DNA from: Belnapia arida
Lineage (GTDB): Bacteria; Pseudomonadota; Alphaproteobacteria; Acetobacterales; Acetobacteraceae
Length of the DNA: 64,000 nucleotides
Direction of reading: 5' to 3'
Assembly (NCBI RefSeq): GCF_016773205.1
Contig: NZ_JAETWB010000013.1
Coordinates: 1 to 64,000 of the forward strand
The notes under the pieces: generated by a model
The model's database searches: none
Seen by the model: the letters and a program-made list of their open reading frames with translations, nothing else
Told to the model about the DNA's origin: nothing
Program-made: the position numbers and the translations under genes
Shown: positions 1-6,947 of the stretch, piece after piece
Layout of the letters: each line of letters begins with the position of its first letter
Numbering within the stretch: the first letter of the stretch is position 1

Positions 1-61
1 TGGTCCACATCCCGCTCATTTGGGCCGGGCCAGAGCCCAAACCACCGCCAATCGCGCATTC

Positions 62-244
62 TCAAACGGGGTCTAAGCGCGAGCGTTCGGCTCGCACCGT
101 CAGAGCATGTCGCATAGCTCGCAAATCACTCTCTTTATAAAGAATGCGACCTGTGTGCTGCGCTTCTAAGTCGTTGGTACCTTTACGAAGAAAAAGCCAT
201 CCATTCGCAGCTTGAATTACGTCAGAAGCAGGAACGTCAACCAT
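62..244 (-). pseudogene. N-terminal fragment of AlgX/AlgJ-like sugar O-acetyltransferase
   Basis: The frame has 60 codons from an ATG at 244 to a TGA at 62-64. Residues 13-30 read GWLFLRKGTNDLEAQHTG, which resembles the N-terminal block of SGNH-like alginate/cellulose O-acetyltransferases (AlgX/AlgJ type). Those proteins run to several hundred residues, so what remains is only the first part. The sequence after the stop does not restore the family in an obvious way. The start lies 4 bases after the stop of the frame at 249-452. The surrounding DNA is visibly less GC-rich than the rest of the window, which fits a decayed transferred segment. The family call rests on one motif and is tentative. 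Confidence 0.35.
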
Positions 245-248
245 TTGC

Positions 249-452
249 TTAACCGTTCCAGCTATCTTCGACGGTAGCCCGCATGATATAGGTCCAACCT
301 AGCAACATTGGTCCTAGGCCGCCCCAAAGCCAGCCCTTCCCAAGAAGCCATTCTGCGACCCGCAGGTGGCCGGAGGCGTCGCGAACCCAATGCCAACGCC
401 AGAAGATGTCCTCGACTGGGGGCGCGCGGAGCGGTGCGTCAGTAGTCTGCAT
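249..452 (-). CDS. hypothetical small protein, 67 aa, one possible membrane segment
   Basis: The frame opens at an ATG at 452 and ends 4 bases before the next frame's ATG at 244, so the two could be translationally coupled. I do not recognise the product. Residues about 35-57 (from VAEWLLGKGWLWGG to the region after GPMLLGW) are hydrophobic and tryptophan-rich and could form one membrane helix; the N-terminus is polar. It may be a gene remnant, as its downstream neighbour looks truncated. There is no family match to support it, so it is only a plausible reading frame. Confidence 0.25.
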   Translation of the reverse strand: MQTTDAPLRAPPVEDIFWRWHWVRDASGHLRVAEWLLGKGWLWGGLGPMLLGWTYIMRATVEDSWNG

Positions 453-827
453 ACCTCCACTATGCGCAACCTGAGCGGGAAATCAAACTAAACTACCAAA
501 CCGATATCATTGGCTGTAGCGCGGCCACTGCTGCGTCATGCTCTACAATGTTGGGATGAAGCTCGAAGCCATCCAGTACAAAGACATAGCCTGCTTTTCA
601 TACCTCACTGTTCCACGCATTCATAACGGCATCGATGACCTCGAACACGCTGGTCAAGGGCAAGGGATAGGCCTGATCCAGTCATCAAGCTGATGCCCGA
701 TGCCAGTGTTGGCGATCCAGCGAGCGTCGACGGCTGGTTCGCAAGGGTCGCCAGCCATCGGTGCTGGTGATTTGCGGCGTCAGCGTGGTTTGCCAAACAA
801 ACTTGCCTCCTTCGGTCCCAAATGAAC
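453..827. other. gene-poor, less GC-rich stretch
   Basis: No convincing gene is visible. Short frames (minus strand 605-796; plus strand 538-693, 51 codons) have no recognisable domain, and the sequence is broken by stops in every frame. Base composition is lower in GC than from 828 onward. The stretch is probably degenerate DNA belonging with the fragments at 62-452. Confidence 0.5.
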
Positions 828-849
828 GGGGCCGCCGCCCGGCGGCCCC
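828..849 (-). terminator. hairpin 3' of the DUF2171 gene
   Basis: A perfect 9-bp stem (GGGGCCGCC/GGCGGCCCC) with a 4-base loop sits 6 bases past the stop of the minus-strand gene at 856-1335. In the transcript it is followed by GUUCAUUU, a weak U-rich tail, so it is a likely intrinsic terminator. Confidence 0.6.
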
Positions 850-855
850 TTCCGC

Positions 856-1335
856 CTACAAGTCCGGGTCGCCGCGGCCGCTCGGGTCCATGTTCGGGTC
901 ATGCGCGATGCCGCCGCCGCTGCCCTGGCTGTAGGAGGCGGTGCCCCCTGTCCCGCCGCCACTCGGCGCCATGGTGCCGCCGCCATGGATGTTGCCGGTG
1001 CCGCCACCCTCCATCGGTGAGACGCCGGTGCGGTCCGGCCGGGCGATGCCCGCCTCGTCGGTCGCGACGCTGCCCTCCTCCATGTCCTCGGGTGACTGGC
1101 CGCCGACGGCCATGGCGCGGGCCTGGCCGGCCGGCATGGTCAGCCAAACCCGGTCGCCCTCGATCATGCGGATGGCGCCGAGCGGGATGTGATGATGGTG
1201 CCGGCCGCTGCCGTCAGGGTCGTCCTGCTTCGTCAGCTTGATCTGGCCGCGCTCCAGCCCGTCCACTGTGCCGACATGCACGCCATCGGCGCCAACCACT
1301 TCCATATGCGGACGAATCTCGCCGGATCCCGACAT
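856..1335 (-). CDS. DUF2171 domain protein
   Basis: The product has 159 aa. The N-terminal half (about residues 5-75) has the DUF2171 pattern: a beta-rich block beginning EIRPHMEVVGADGVHVGTVD and ending in a segment that states the domain is compatible with conditions for residue charge (DRVWLTMP). A run of four histidines lies in the middle. The C-terminal 75 residues are low in complexity, rich in Gly, Thr and Ser, and probably disordered. I chose the ATG at 1335 because GAGGAGG lies 6 bases upstream; in-frame starts at 1359 and 1404 lack such a site. The family is uncharacterised and is often linked to stress-related genes. A hairpin follows the stop. Confidence 0.75.
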   Translation of the reverse strand: MSGSGEIRPHMEVVGADGVHVGTVDGLERGQIKLTKQDDPDGSGRHHHHIPLGAIRMIEGDRVWLTMPAGQARAMAVGGQSPEDMEEGSVATDEAGIARPDRTGVSPMEGGGTGNIHGGGTMAPSGGGTGGTASYSQGSGGGIAHDPNMDPSGRGDPDL

Positions 1336-1415
1336 TCCTGCCTCCTCTCGTTGGGACATGATCGCCGGAGGCTGGAACGGCCGGAGGCGTGAATCATGCG
1401 ACATGACAACAAGCC

Positions 1416-1455
1416 GGAGCGGGATCGGTGACCCGATGATCGCGGATCCCGCTCC
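1416..1455. repeat. perfect 11-bp inverted repeat
   Basis: GGAGCGGGATC (1416-1426) and GATCCCGCTCC (1445-1455) flank an 18-base spacer between the start of the DUF2171 gene (1335) and the end of the dioxygenase gene (1489). It lacks a U-tract, so it may act as a 3' stem for the dioxygenase mRNA or as an operator for the DUF2171 gene. Confidence 0.5.
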
Positions 1456-1488
1456 AGGGCAGGAACGGCGGAGCGGCGTGCGGGATGC

Positions 1489-2301
1489 CTATTCGGCCGC
1501 CTGCTTCCAACGCCGGGCGTAATCGGTCAGCGCCTCGGCCGGGACCGGGTCGATCGGGGTGAAGTCGCGATGGGCGATCCAGTCCGGCCGGGTCGGGGTG
1601 CGGATGTGGTTCGAGACGGCGTTGAGCGTCAGGTAGACGATCTTCCGCGGGTAGGGAGTGATGTTCGGCGCCGAGCCATGGACGAGGTTGCCGTGGAACA
1701 TCAGCACGCCGCCCGGCTTGCCGGTCGGGGCGACGATGCCGCCCTCCTGCACCAGCCGGGTCACCATGGCATCGTCGAGGGTCCAGAGCGGGTAGGAGGT
1801 GGTGCTGGTGTCGTGCCCGGCCTCCAGCGTGCCATGCGCCTGGCTGCGCGGGATCAGCATGAGGGGGCCGTTGATCGGCATCACCTCATCGAGGAAGACG
1901 GCGATGTTCATGGCGCGGGGCTCCGGCATGCCGTCGTCGCGCTTCCAGGTGCCGTAATCCTGGTGCCACTGCCAGACATCGCCGGTGAAGGCGGCCTTCG
2001 CGTTGATCTTGAACTGGTGCATGTACAGCCGTTCGCCGAAGATCTGCTCGACCGGGTTGATGAGGCGCGGATGGGCGCCGAGCAGGCGGAAGGCCTCGTT
2101 GAAGGTATGGGCGGCGAAGGCGGTGCGCGGGGCGCCCGACTTCTCGCGCCAGATTTCCGGACGGTTCTCGGCATAGATCGCCTCCGCCTCGCGAGCGAGG
2201 ACGGCGACCTCCTCCGGACTGAAGGTCTCGGGGAGGAAGAGCCAGCCTTCCTCCTCGAATTGGCGGAGTTGTTCCGCATTCAGCGGGCCCTGGTGCTGCA
2301 T
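1489..2301 (-). CDS. phytanoyl-CoA dioxygenase family protein, EctD-like
   Basis: The product (270 aa) is a predicted cytoplasmic Fe(II)/2-oxoglutarate oxygenase of the PhyH family. The iron triad is visible: His113 and Asp115 in WHQDYGTW, and His208 in HGNLVHGS. The stretch from WHQDYGTWKRDDGMPEPRAM through GPLMLIPRSQ closely follows ectoine hydroxylase (EctD), but no ectoine biosynthesis gene lies in the window, so the substrate is open; other small-molecule hydroxylations are as likely. Length matches the family. It is a single gene, with an inverted repeat past its stop and a divergent Bug protein gene upstream (start at 2421). Confidence 0.85.
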   Translation of the reverse strand: MQHQGPLNAEQLRQFEEEGWLFLPETFSPEEVAVLAREAEAIYAENRPEIWREKSGAPRTAFAAHTFNEAFRLLGAHPRLINPVEQIFGERLYMHQFKINAKAAFTGDVWQWHQDYGTWKRDDGMPEPRAMNIAVFLDEVMPINGPLMLIPRSQAHGTLEAGHDTSTTSYPLWTLDDAMVTRLVQEGGIVAPTGKPGGVLMFHGNLVHGSAPNITPYPRKIVYLTLNAVSNHIRTPTRPDWIAHRDFTPIDPVPAEALTDYARRWKQAAE

Positions 2302-2420
2302 CGCCGTTTCCTCCTGTGGCGTTGCGCGGAGTGTAGGCCCGGCCAGGGCCGGCGCCCAAAGCCTTTCGGGTGGCGGTGCTTGCCGGCAGGATGGGCCGCA
2401 ACGCCAAGGGAGGTTCCGCC

Positions 2421-3389
2421 ATGCCGCACCGCATCCCCCGTCGCCCGTTGCTGGCGGCGGCGCTCGCCCTGCCGCATCTGGCCCGCGCCGAGGCCTGGCC
2501 GACCAGGCCGGTGCGGATCGTCATCTCCTGGCCACCGGGGGGCGGGGCGGACATCCCGATGCGGCTGGCGGCGCCCGCCATGCAGCAGGTGCTCGGCCAG
2601 CCGGTCGTGCTGGAGAACCGGGCGGGGGCGAGCGGTTCGGTCGGGGCCGGGGTGGTCGCGCAGGCGGCGCCGGACGGCTATACGGCGCTGGCCGATACCG
2701 CGGCCGGAGCGGTGAACAACCTGCTCATCCCAGGCCTGCCCTATGATTTCGCCGCGGCGCTGCTGCCGATCAGCCAGATGGTGAAGTCGCCGCTGATCTG
2801 CGTGGTGCGACCCGACCATCCGGCCAAGGACCTCCAGGGGTTGCTGGCGCGGCTGCGCTCGGCGCCGGGGCAGATCCCCTACGCCTCATCCGGCACCGGG
2901 ACGGCGACGCATCTGGCGCCGGCAATGTTGCTGCGGCAGGCGCGGCTGTCGGCCAACCATGTGTCCTACCGGGGTGGCGCGGCCTCGGTGGCGGGTATCC
3001 TGGCGGGGGATGCGGAATTCGTCTTCTCCACCCTGCCCCAGGCAGCACCGCTGGTGATCGACGGCCGGCTGCGCGGCATCGCCGTCAGCACCAAGGAGCG
3101 GCTGGTGAACCTGCCGGCGGTTCCGACCGTCGCCGAGCAGGGTTTCCCCGGCTTCGACATCTATGACTGGCTCGGCTTCTACGCGCCGCGGGGGACGCCG
3201 GAGCTCGCGGTCAACCGCCTGGCGGAGGCCGCGGCGGCCGGGATGCGGGACCCCGGCGCAGTCAAGCGCCTGGGTGAGATCGGCATGATCCCGGTCGGCA
3301 GCGGGCCAAACGAGTTCGGGGCCTTCTTCGCCGATCAGCGGCAGCGGATGGGAGAGCTGATCAGGGCCGAGGGAATCCGGGTGGAATAG
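2421..3389 (+). CDS. Bug/TctC family tripartite tricarboxylate transporter substrate-binding protein (1 of 6)
   Basis: This periplasmic binding protein (322 aa) belongs to the Bug family, which delivers carboxylates to TctAB permeases or acts as an orphan receptor. An export signal with a twin arginine (IPRRPLLAAALALPHLARA) precedes the mature start near EAWPTRPVRI. Family marks follow: SWPPGGGADIPMR, the QPVVLENRAGA block, and the PYASSGTGTATH ligand loop. The start at 2421 has AGGGAGG 7 bases upstream. No tctA or tctB gene is nearby. The last 29 bases overlap the 3' end of convergent metF. The ligand cannot be read from sequence. Confidence 0.9.
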   Translation: MPHRIPRRPLLAAALALPHLARAEAWPTRPVRIVISWPPGGGADIPMRLAAPAMQQVLGQPVVLENRAGASGSVGAGVVAQAAPDGYTALADTAAGAVNNLLIPGLPYDFAAALLPISQMVKSPLICVVRPDHPAKDLQGLLARLRSAPGQIPYASSGTGTATHLAPAMLLRQARLSANHVSYRGGAASVAGILAGDAEFVFSTLPQAAPLVIDGRLRGIAVSTKERLVNLPAVPTVAEQGFPGFDIYDWLGFYAPRGTPELAVNRLAEAAAAGMRDPGAVKRLGEIGMIPVGSGPNEFGAFFADQRQRMGELIRAEGIRVE

Positions 3390-4347
3390 GCTCCGGCCGG
3401 GCGCCTAGGATATGGGCGATGGCATAGACCAGGTCCGGCCGGTTCAGCGTGTAGAAGTGGAACTCGTCGACGCCGTTGGCCTGGAGCAGGCGGACCTGCT
3501 CGGCCGCCATGATGACGGAGACCATCCGCCGCGTCTCCGGGTCCTCGTCCAGCCCCTCGAACAGCCGGCCCATCCAGGTGGGGACGCCAGCCCCGCACAT
3601 GGCGGAGAATTTCTTCATCTGGTTAAAATTCGAGACCGGCATGATGCCGGGGACGATCGGCAGGGTGATGCCAGCCGCGGCGCAGCGGTCGAGGAAGCGG
3701 AGGAAAATTTCGCTGTCGAAGAAATACTGGGTGATCGCCCGGGTCGCCCCGGCATCGATCTTCCGCTTCAGGTTGTCGAGGTCATGGTCGGAGGAGAGGG
3801 CCGTGGGATGCGTCTCCGGATAGGCGGCGACGCTGATCTCGAAGGGGGCGATGCGGGTGAGGCCGGCCACTAGGTCAGCGGCATAGGCATAGCCCTCCGG
3901 ATGCGGCTCGTAGCGCTCGGCACCGGCTGGCGCGTCGCCGCGGAGGGCGACGATGTGGCGCACCCCGGCATCCCAGTAGCCGCGCGCCACCTCGTCCACC
4001 TCGGCCCGCGAGGCACCGACGCAGGTGAGATGGGCGGCCGGGGTGAGGCTGGTTTCCTTTACGATCCGCGCCACGGTCGCATGGGTGCGGGCCTGGGTGG
4101 TGCCGCCCGCACCATAGGTGACCGAGACGAAGCAGGGCCGCAGCGGCTCCAGCCGGCGGATGCAGGACCAGAGCTGGGCCTCCAGCGCATCGGTCTTCGG
4201 CGGGAAGAATTCGAAGGAGAGTTTCGGCGGCGGCAATTCCGCGAAGTTCGGCAGGCCGCCGAAACGGGGGCCGGTGAGCCAGCGTTGCAGGGTTCCCTGC
4301 GGCGGAACTTCGGGAAGGGCATGGTCCATGGCGGAGTATCTGCCCAT
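3361..4347 (-). CDS. metF: methylenetetrahydrofolate reductase
   Basis: This FAD enzyme (328 aa) reduces 5,10-methylene-THF to 5-methyl-THF for methionine synthesis. The MTHFR barrel is complete: LSFEFFPPKTD near the N-terminus with the conserved Glu, FVSVTYGAGGTT, HIVALRGDAP, the FAD-contacting ITQYFFDSEIF, and the C-terminal DEFHFYTLNRPDL. The N-terminus is about 35 residues longer than in E. coli MetF. The ATG at 4347 is preceded by GGAGGT at 8 bases and is preferred over those at 4365 and 4329. It overlaps the convergent Bug gene by 29 bp at the 3' end. No linked methionine genes are present. Confidence 0.95.
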   Translation of the reverse strand: MGRYSAMDHALPEVPPQGTLQRWLTGPRFGGLPNFAELPPPKLSFEFFPPKTDALEAQLWSCIRRLEPLRPCFVSVTYGAGGTTQARTHATVARIVKETSLTPAAHLTCVGASRAEVDEVARGYWDAGVRHIVALRGDAPAGAERYEPHPEGYAYAADLVAGLTRIAPFEISVAAYPETHPTALSSDHDLDNLKRKIDAGATRAITQYFFDSEIFLRFLDRCAAAGITLPIVPGIMPVSNFNQMKKFSAMCGAGVPTWMGRLFEGLDEDPETRRMVSVIMAAEQVRLLQANGVDEFHFYTLNRPDLVYAIAHILGARPEPIPPGFPRP

Positions 4348-4683
4348 TGACGCCCACCTCCGCAAGCGTCACGCAAGGAAACAGTTTGCAGCGTTACCGG
4401 TTACAGCGGATCGATGTTATACGCATTCCGGAGCGACCTTCGCGCGGCCAGGCCAGCGGGGATCACTCCGGATTGTTGTAAGAACGGGCAAATTCTCCCC
4501 TCCCGGGTGATTCCGCTCGTCTGAGATTTGTTCTAGCTAGTTGTTTTGTCGCATGATTTGCGTCTCACGCGATCATGCTCCAGCGGTGGGCCTATCGGCA
4601 CGGCATGGGGATGCATGGCATCCTGCCGATGAATCCCTACCTTCTCCGCAACCATGCCAAGACCGATGAGGGCAACCGGACCG
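4348..4683. promoter_or_regulatory. divergent metF/mlaA intergenic region with a hairpin element
   Basis: This 336-bp region holds no gene. It must carry the promoters of both metF and mlaA, and its centre is less GC-rich than the genes. At 4551-4578 a strong hairpin is formed by GCATGAT/ATCATGC with an inner GCGT/ACGC stem and a CTC loop. A CTAGCTAG palindrome lies at 4533-4540. The pair resembles dispersed intergenic palindromes of alphaproteobacteria, but that is inference. Confidence 0.5.
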
Positions 4684-5502
4684 ATGCGTCAGCCAACCAG
4701 ACTTCGCCTCCCCCGGGCTGCCCTCGCCGCCCCGCTCCTGGCGGCCGTGCTGCTCGCTGGCTGCGCGACGCGCCCACCGGCCTCCGACCCCGATGCGGTG
4801 GCCGAGTACCGGCAAAACAACGACCCGGCGGAGCCGGCCAACCGGCGGCTTTTCGCCGTCCATCAGGCGATCGACCAGTATGCGCTGCGGCCGGTGGCGG
4901 TCGGCTACCGCGCCGTGGTGCCGCAGCCGGTGCGGACGGGCGTCCGCAACGTGCTCGGCAACCTGCGGACGCCGGTGATCCTCGCCAACGACATGCTGCA
5001 AGGTGAGTCGCGCCGTGCGGGCGACACGCTCGGGCGCTTCGTCATCAACTCGACGCTCGGCGTGGCCGGCATCTTCGACGTCGCCGAGAGCTGGTTCGGC
5101 GTGCGGGGCCATGCCGAGGATTATGGGCAGACCCTGGCGCGCTGGGGCGTCGGCGAGGGGCCCTTCCTGTTCATCCCCGTCATCGGCCCCTCCAACCCGC
5201 GTGACCTGCTGGGCTTCGGCCTCGGCATCGTCTCCGACCCGCTGAGCTGGTTCGGCCAGGGCGCCGTGGTGGATGCTCTGGTCTATGGCCGCGCCGGCGT
5301 GACCGTGGTCGATACCCGCGAGAGCCTGATCAACACGATCGACGACGTGAACCGCACCTCACTCGACCCTTACACCACCTTGCGCAGCGCCTACCGCCAG
5401 CGCCGCGCCGCGGAGATCAGCAATGCAGGAGAGATTGCGCCTGCAGCGGCAACCAGTACGGGATTCGGCGTTGGCACCGGCATGGATCAGCAGCGCAGGT
5501 AA
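4684..5502 (+). CDS. mlaA: MlaA (VacJ) outer-membrane lipoprotein
   Basis: MlaA extracts misplaced phospholipids from the outer leaflet of the outer membrane and passes them to MlaC. From the ATG at 4684 the product has 272 aa, with a lipobox LLAGCATR (Cys at residue 27) after an arginine-rich signal. Family blocks are present: DPAEPANRRLFAVHQAID, NLRTPVILANDMLQG, NSTLGVAGIFDVA, GHAEDYGQTLARWGVGEGPF and VIGPSNPRD. In-frame ATGs at 4654 and 4669 would lengthen the signal; 4684 gives a standard lipoprotein leader. mlaC follows after 18 bases. The MlaFEDB permease is not in the window. Confidence 0.95.
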   Translation: MRQPTRLRLPRAALAAPLLAAVLLAGCATRPPASDPDAVAEYRQNNDPAEPANRRLFAVHQAIDQYALRPVAVGYRAVVPQPVRTGVRNVLGNLRTPVILANDMLQGESRRAGDTLGRFVINSTLGVAGIFDVAESWFGVRGHAEDYGQTLARWGVGEGPFLFIPVIGPSNPRDLLGFGLGIVSDPLSWFGQGAVVDALVYGRAGVTVVDTRESLINTIDDVNRTSLDPYTTLRSAYRQRRAAEISNAGEIAPAAATSTGFGVGTGMDQQRR

Positions 5503-5520
5503 GGCCGATCCGGGAGACAG

Positions 5521-6165
5521 ATGACCATGCATGACCTCGACCGCCGCGCCCTTCTTGGCACGGCCCTCTTCCTCACCACGGCGGGCTTCATCAGGCCGGC
5601 GCTGGCCCAGGCGGATATCGGCCGCGCCGCCAACTTCATCCAGACCACGGGCCAGGAGCTGGTGGCGGCGATCAACGACCAGACCCGCGACCTGCCGGCG
5701 CGGCGGCAGCGTGTGGCCGCCGTCCTGCGCCGCGCCGTCGAAGTGGAGCGCGTCGGCCGTTTCATCCTCGGCCGCTGGTGGAACCAGGCCTCGCCGCAGG
5801 AGCAGCAGGAATACCTGAAGCTCTTCGAGGAAACGCTCATTCGCAACCTGTCTGCCCGCTTCGGCGAATACCAGGGCGTGCGCTTCTCGCTCGGCCGGAC
5901 GCAGCAGCGGACGGAGGACGACGTGCTGGTCAACACCGTCATCGAGCGGCCGAACACCGCCCCCTTCTCGCTCGACTGGCGCGTCGCCGATGTCGGCGGG
6001 CAGCCGAAGGTCGTCGACGTGATCGCCGAGGGGACCTCGTTGCGGCTGACCCAGCGGAGCGAGTATTCCAGCGTGATCCAGCGCAACAACGGATCGGTCG
6101 CGGCGCTGCTGACGGCGATGCGCGGGCAGATCCAGCAGTTGGCGCAGCGCGAGCAGGCGCGTTAG
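5521..6165 (+). CDS. mlaC: MlaC phospholipid-binding periplasmic shuttle
   Basis: This periplasmic carrier (214 aa, Tol_Tol_Ttg2/MlaC family) ferries phospholipid between MlaA and the inner-membrane MlaFEDB complex. A signal peptide with an arginine pair (LDRRALLGTALFLTTAGF) is cleaved near ALAQA. The mature part shows the expected helical region with ERVGRFILGRWWNQASPQEQ and the later FSLDWRV and PKVVDVIAEGTSL strands that line the lipid pocket. GGGAG precedes the ATG. Its 18-base distance from mlaA indicates one transcript. The next 220 bases are intergenic, with palindromes. Confidence 0.93.
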   Translation: MTMHDLDRRALLGTALFLTTAGFIRPALAQADIGRAANFIQTTGQELVAAINDQTRDLPARRQRVAAVLRRAVEVERVGRFILGRWWNQASPQEQQEYLKLFEETLIRNLSARFGEYQGVRFSLGRTQQRTEDDVLVNTVIERPNTAPFSLDWRVADVGGQPKVVDVIAEGTSLRLTQRSEYSSVIQRNNGSVAALLTAMRGQIQQLAQREQAR

Positions 6166-6226
6166 GGCAAACTTCCGATCAGATGGAGTCATGGATCGAG
6201 TAACTTGCTCAAACCAAACAGTAATT

Positions 6227-6268
6227 TAGAGCGGGCTCCGTGAGCCAGTGCGAGCGGCAACCGCTCTA
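6227..6268. repeat. nested palindrome (REP-like)
   Basis: TAGAGCGG (6227-6234) and CCGCTCTA (6261-6268) form an outer stem. Inside, GGCTC (6234-6238) and GAGCC (6242-6246) form a small hairpin with a 3-base loop. It lies between mlaC and a convergent acetyltransferase gene and could end transcription or be a dispersed palindromic element. Confidence 0.5.
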
Positions 6269-6345
6269 GGGCGGTTTCCCTCTTTCACCGACTCGCGGAC
6301 GCGCCCTGCCTTGTCGTCCGACGGGGCGAGCACCCCCGGTCAGGC

Positions 6346-6371
6346 GAAGCCACCTGATCGGGTCTGGCTCC
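6346..6371. repeat. dispersed intergenic repeat, copy A
   Basis: Twenty-six bases (starting GAAGC, containing TGATCGG, ending CTGGCTCC) match the segment at 33509-33534 at 21 of 26 positions. Both copies are intergenic and next to a gene boundary. Confidence 0.45.
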
Positions 6372-6387
6372 AGTGCCCGACTATCCG

Positions 6388-6939
6388 TCAGCGAGGCGGT
6401 GGCTGGGCCGACCCGGTTTGACAGCTTTCGTAGACGATCATGTGGCGCCCGCGATAATCGAAGGCGTCGCACTCCGTCATCCCGATATCCGTCAGGACAT
6501 GGCGGGAGGGATGGTTCTGCTCCCAGGCGACGGCGATGATGCGGGCAAGGCCGGCGCGGTGGCCGAATTCGAGCCCGGCCTTCGCCGCCTCCCGCGCATA
6601 GCCATGGCCGCGGCATTCCGGCCAGAGGGCGAAGCGCAGCGCGATGCCGCGGCCGTCGGGGCGCTCCATCAGTCCGGAGATACCGAGGAACTCGCCGCTC
6701 TCGGTATGGAAGACGCACCAGGTGCCGTAACCGCGCTGGGCCCAGAAGGCCATGTCGTCTTCGAGTTCCGCCCGGGCCATCTCCACCGTGCGGACACCGT
6801 GCAGCATCAGCTCGAAGACGCGCGGGTCACCTTTCAACCGAATGAGGTCCGGCAGGTTCTCCCTGCCCGGCGGCGCGAGGGTCAGCCGCGCCGTGCGGAC
6901 CAGCCGTGCCGGCAAGGGCACGGGATGCGCATGGCCCAT
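6388..6939 (-). CDS. GNAT family N-acetyltransferase (RimJ/RimL type)
   Basis: The product (183 aa) is a predicted cytoplasmic acetyl-CoA-dependent transferase. The RimJ/L layout is visible: N-terminal RTARLTLAPPGREN, a central WCVFHTESGEFLGISGL strand pair, the acetyl-CoA loop around LWPECRGHGYAREA, and IIAVAWEQNHPSRHVL, in which an Asn precedes the last helix as in the family. The likely targets are a protein N-terminus or a small amine. It starts 8 bases after the stop of ettA, so it is probably co-transcribed with it and may act on a translation component, although this is inference. Confidence 0.85.
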   Translation of the reverse strand: MGHAHPVPLPARLVRTARLTLAPPGRENLPDLIRLKGDPRVFELMLHGVRTVEMARAELEDDMAFWAQRGYGTWCVFHTESGEFLGISGLMERPDGRGIALRFALWPECRGHGYAREAAKAGLEFGHRAGLARIIAVAWEQNHPSRHVLTDIGMTECDAFDYRGRHMIVYESCQTGSAQPPPR

Positions 6940-6947
6940 GCCCTGCC

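Noticed and set aside
453-855. Possible transposase remnant
   Set aside because: Short peptide similarities (for example TSTDGWRP on the minus strand) were too weak and no terminal inverted repeats were found.
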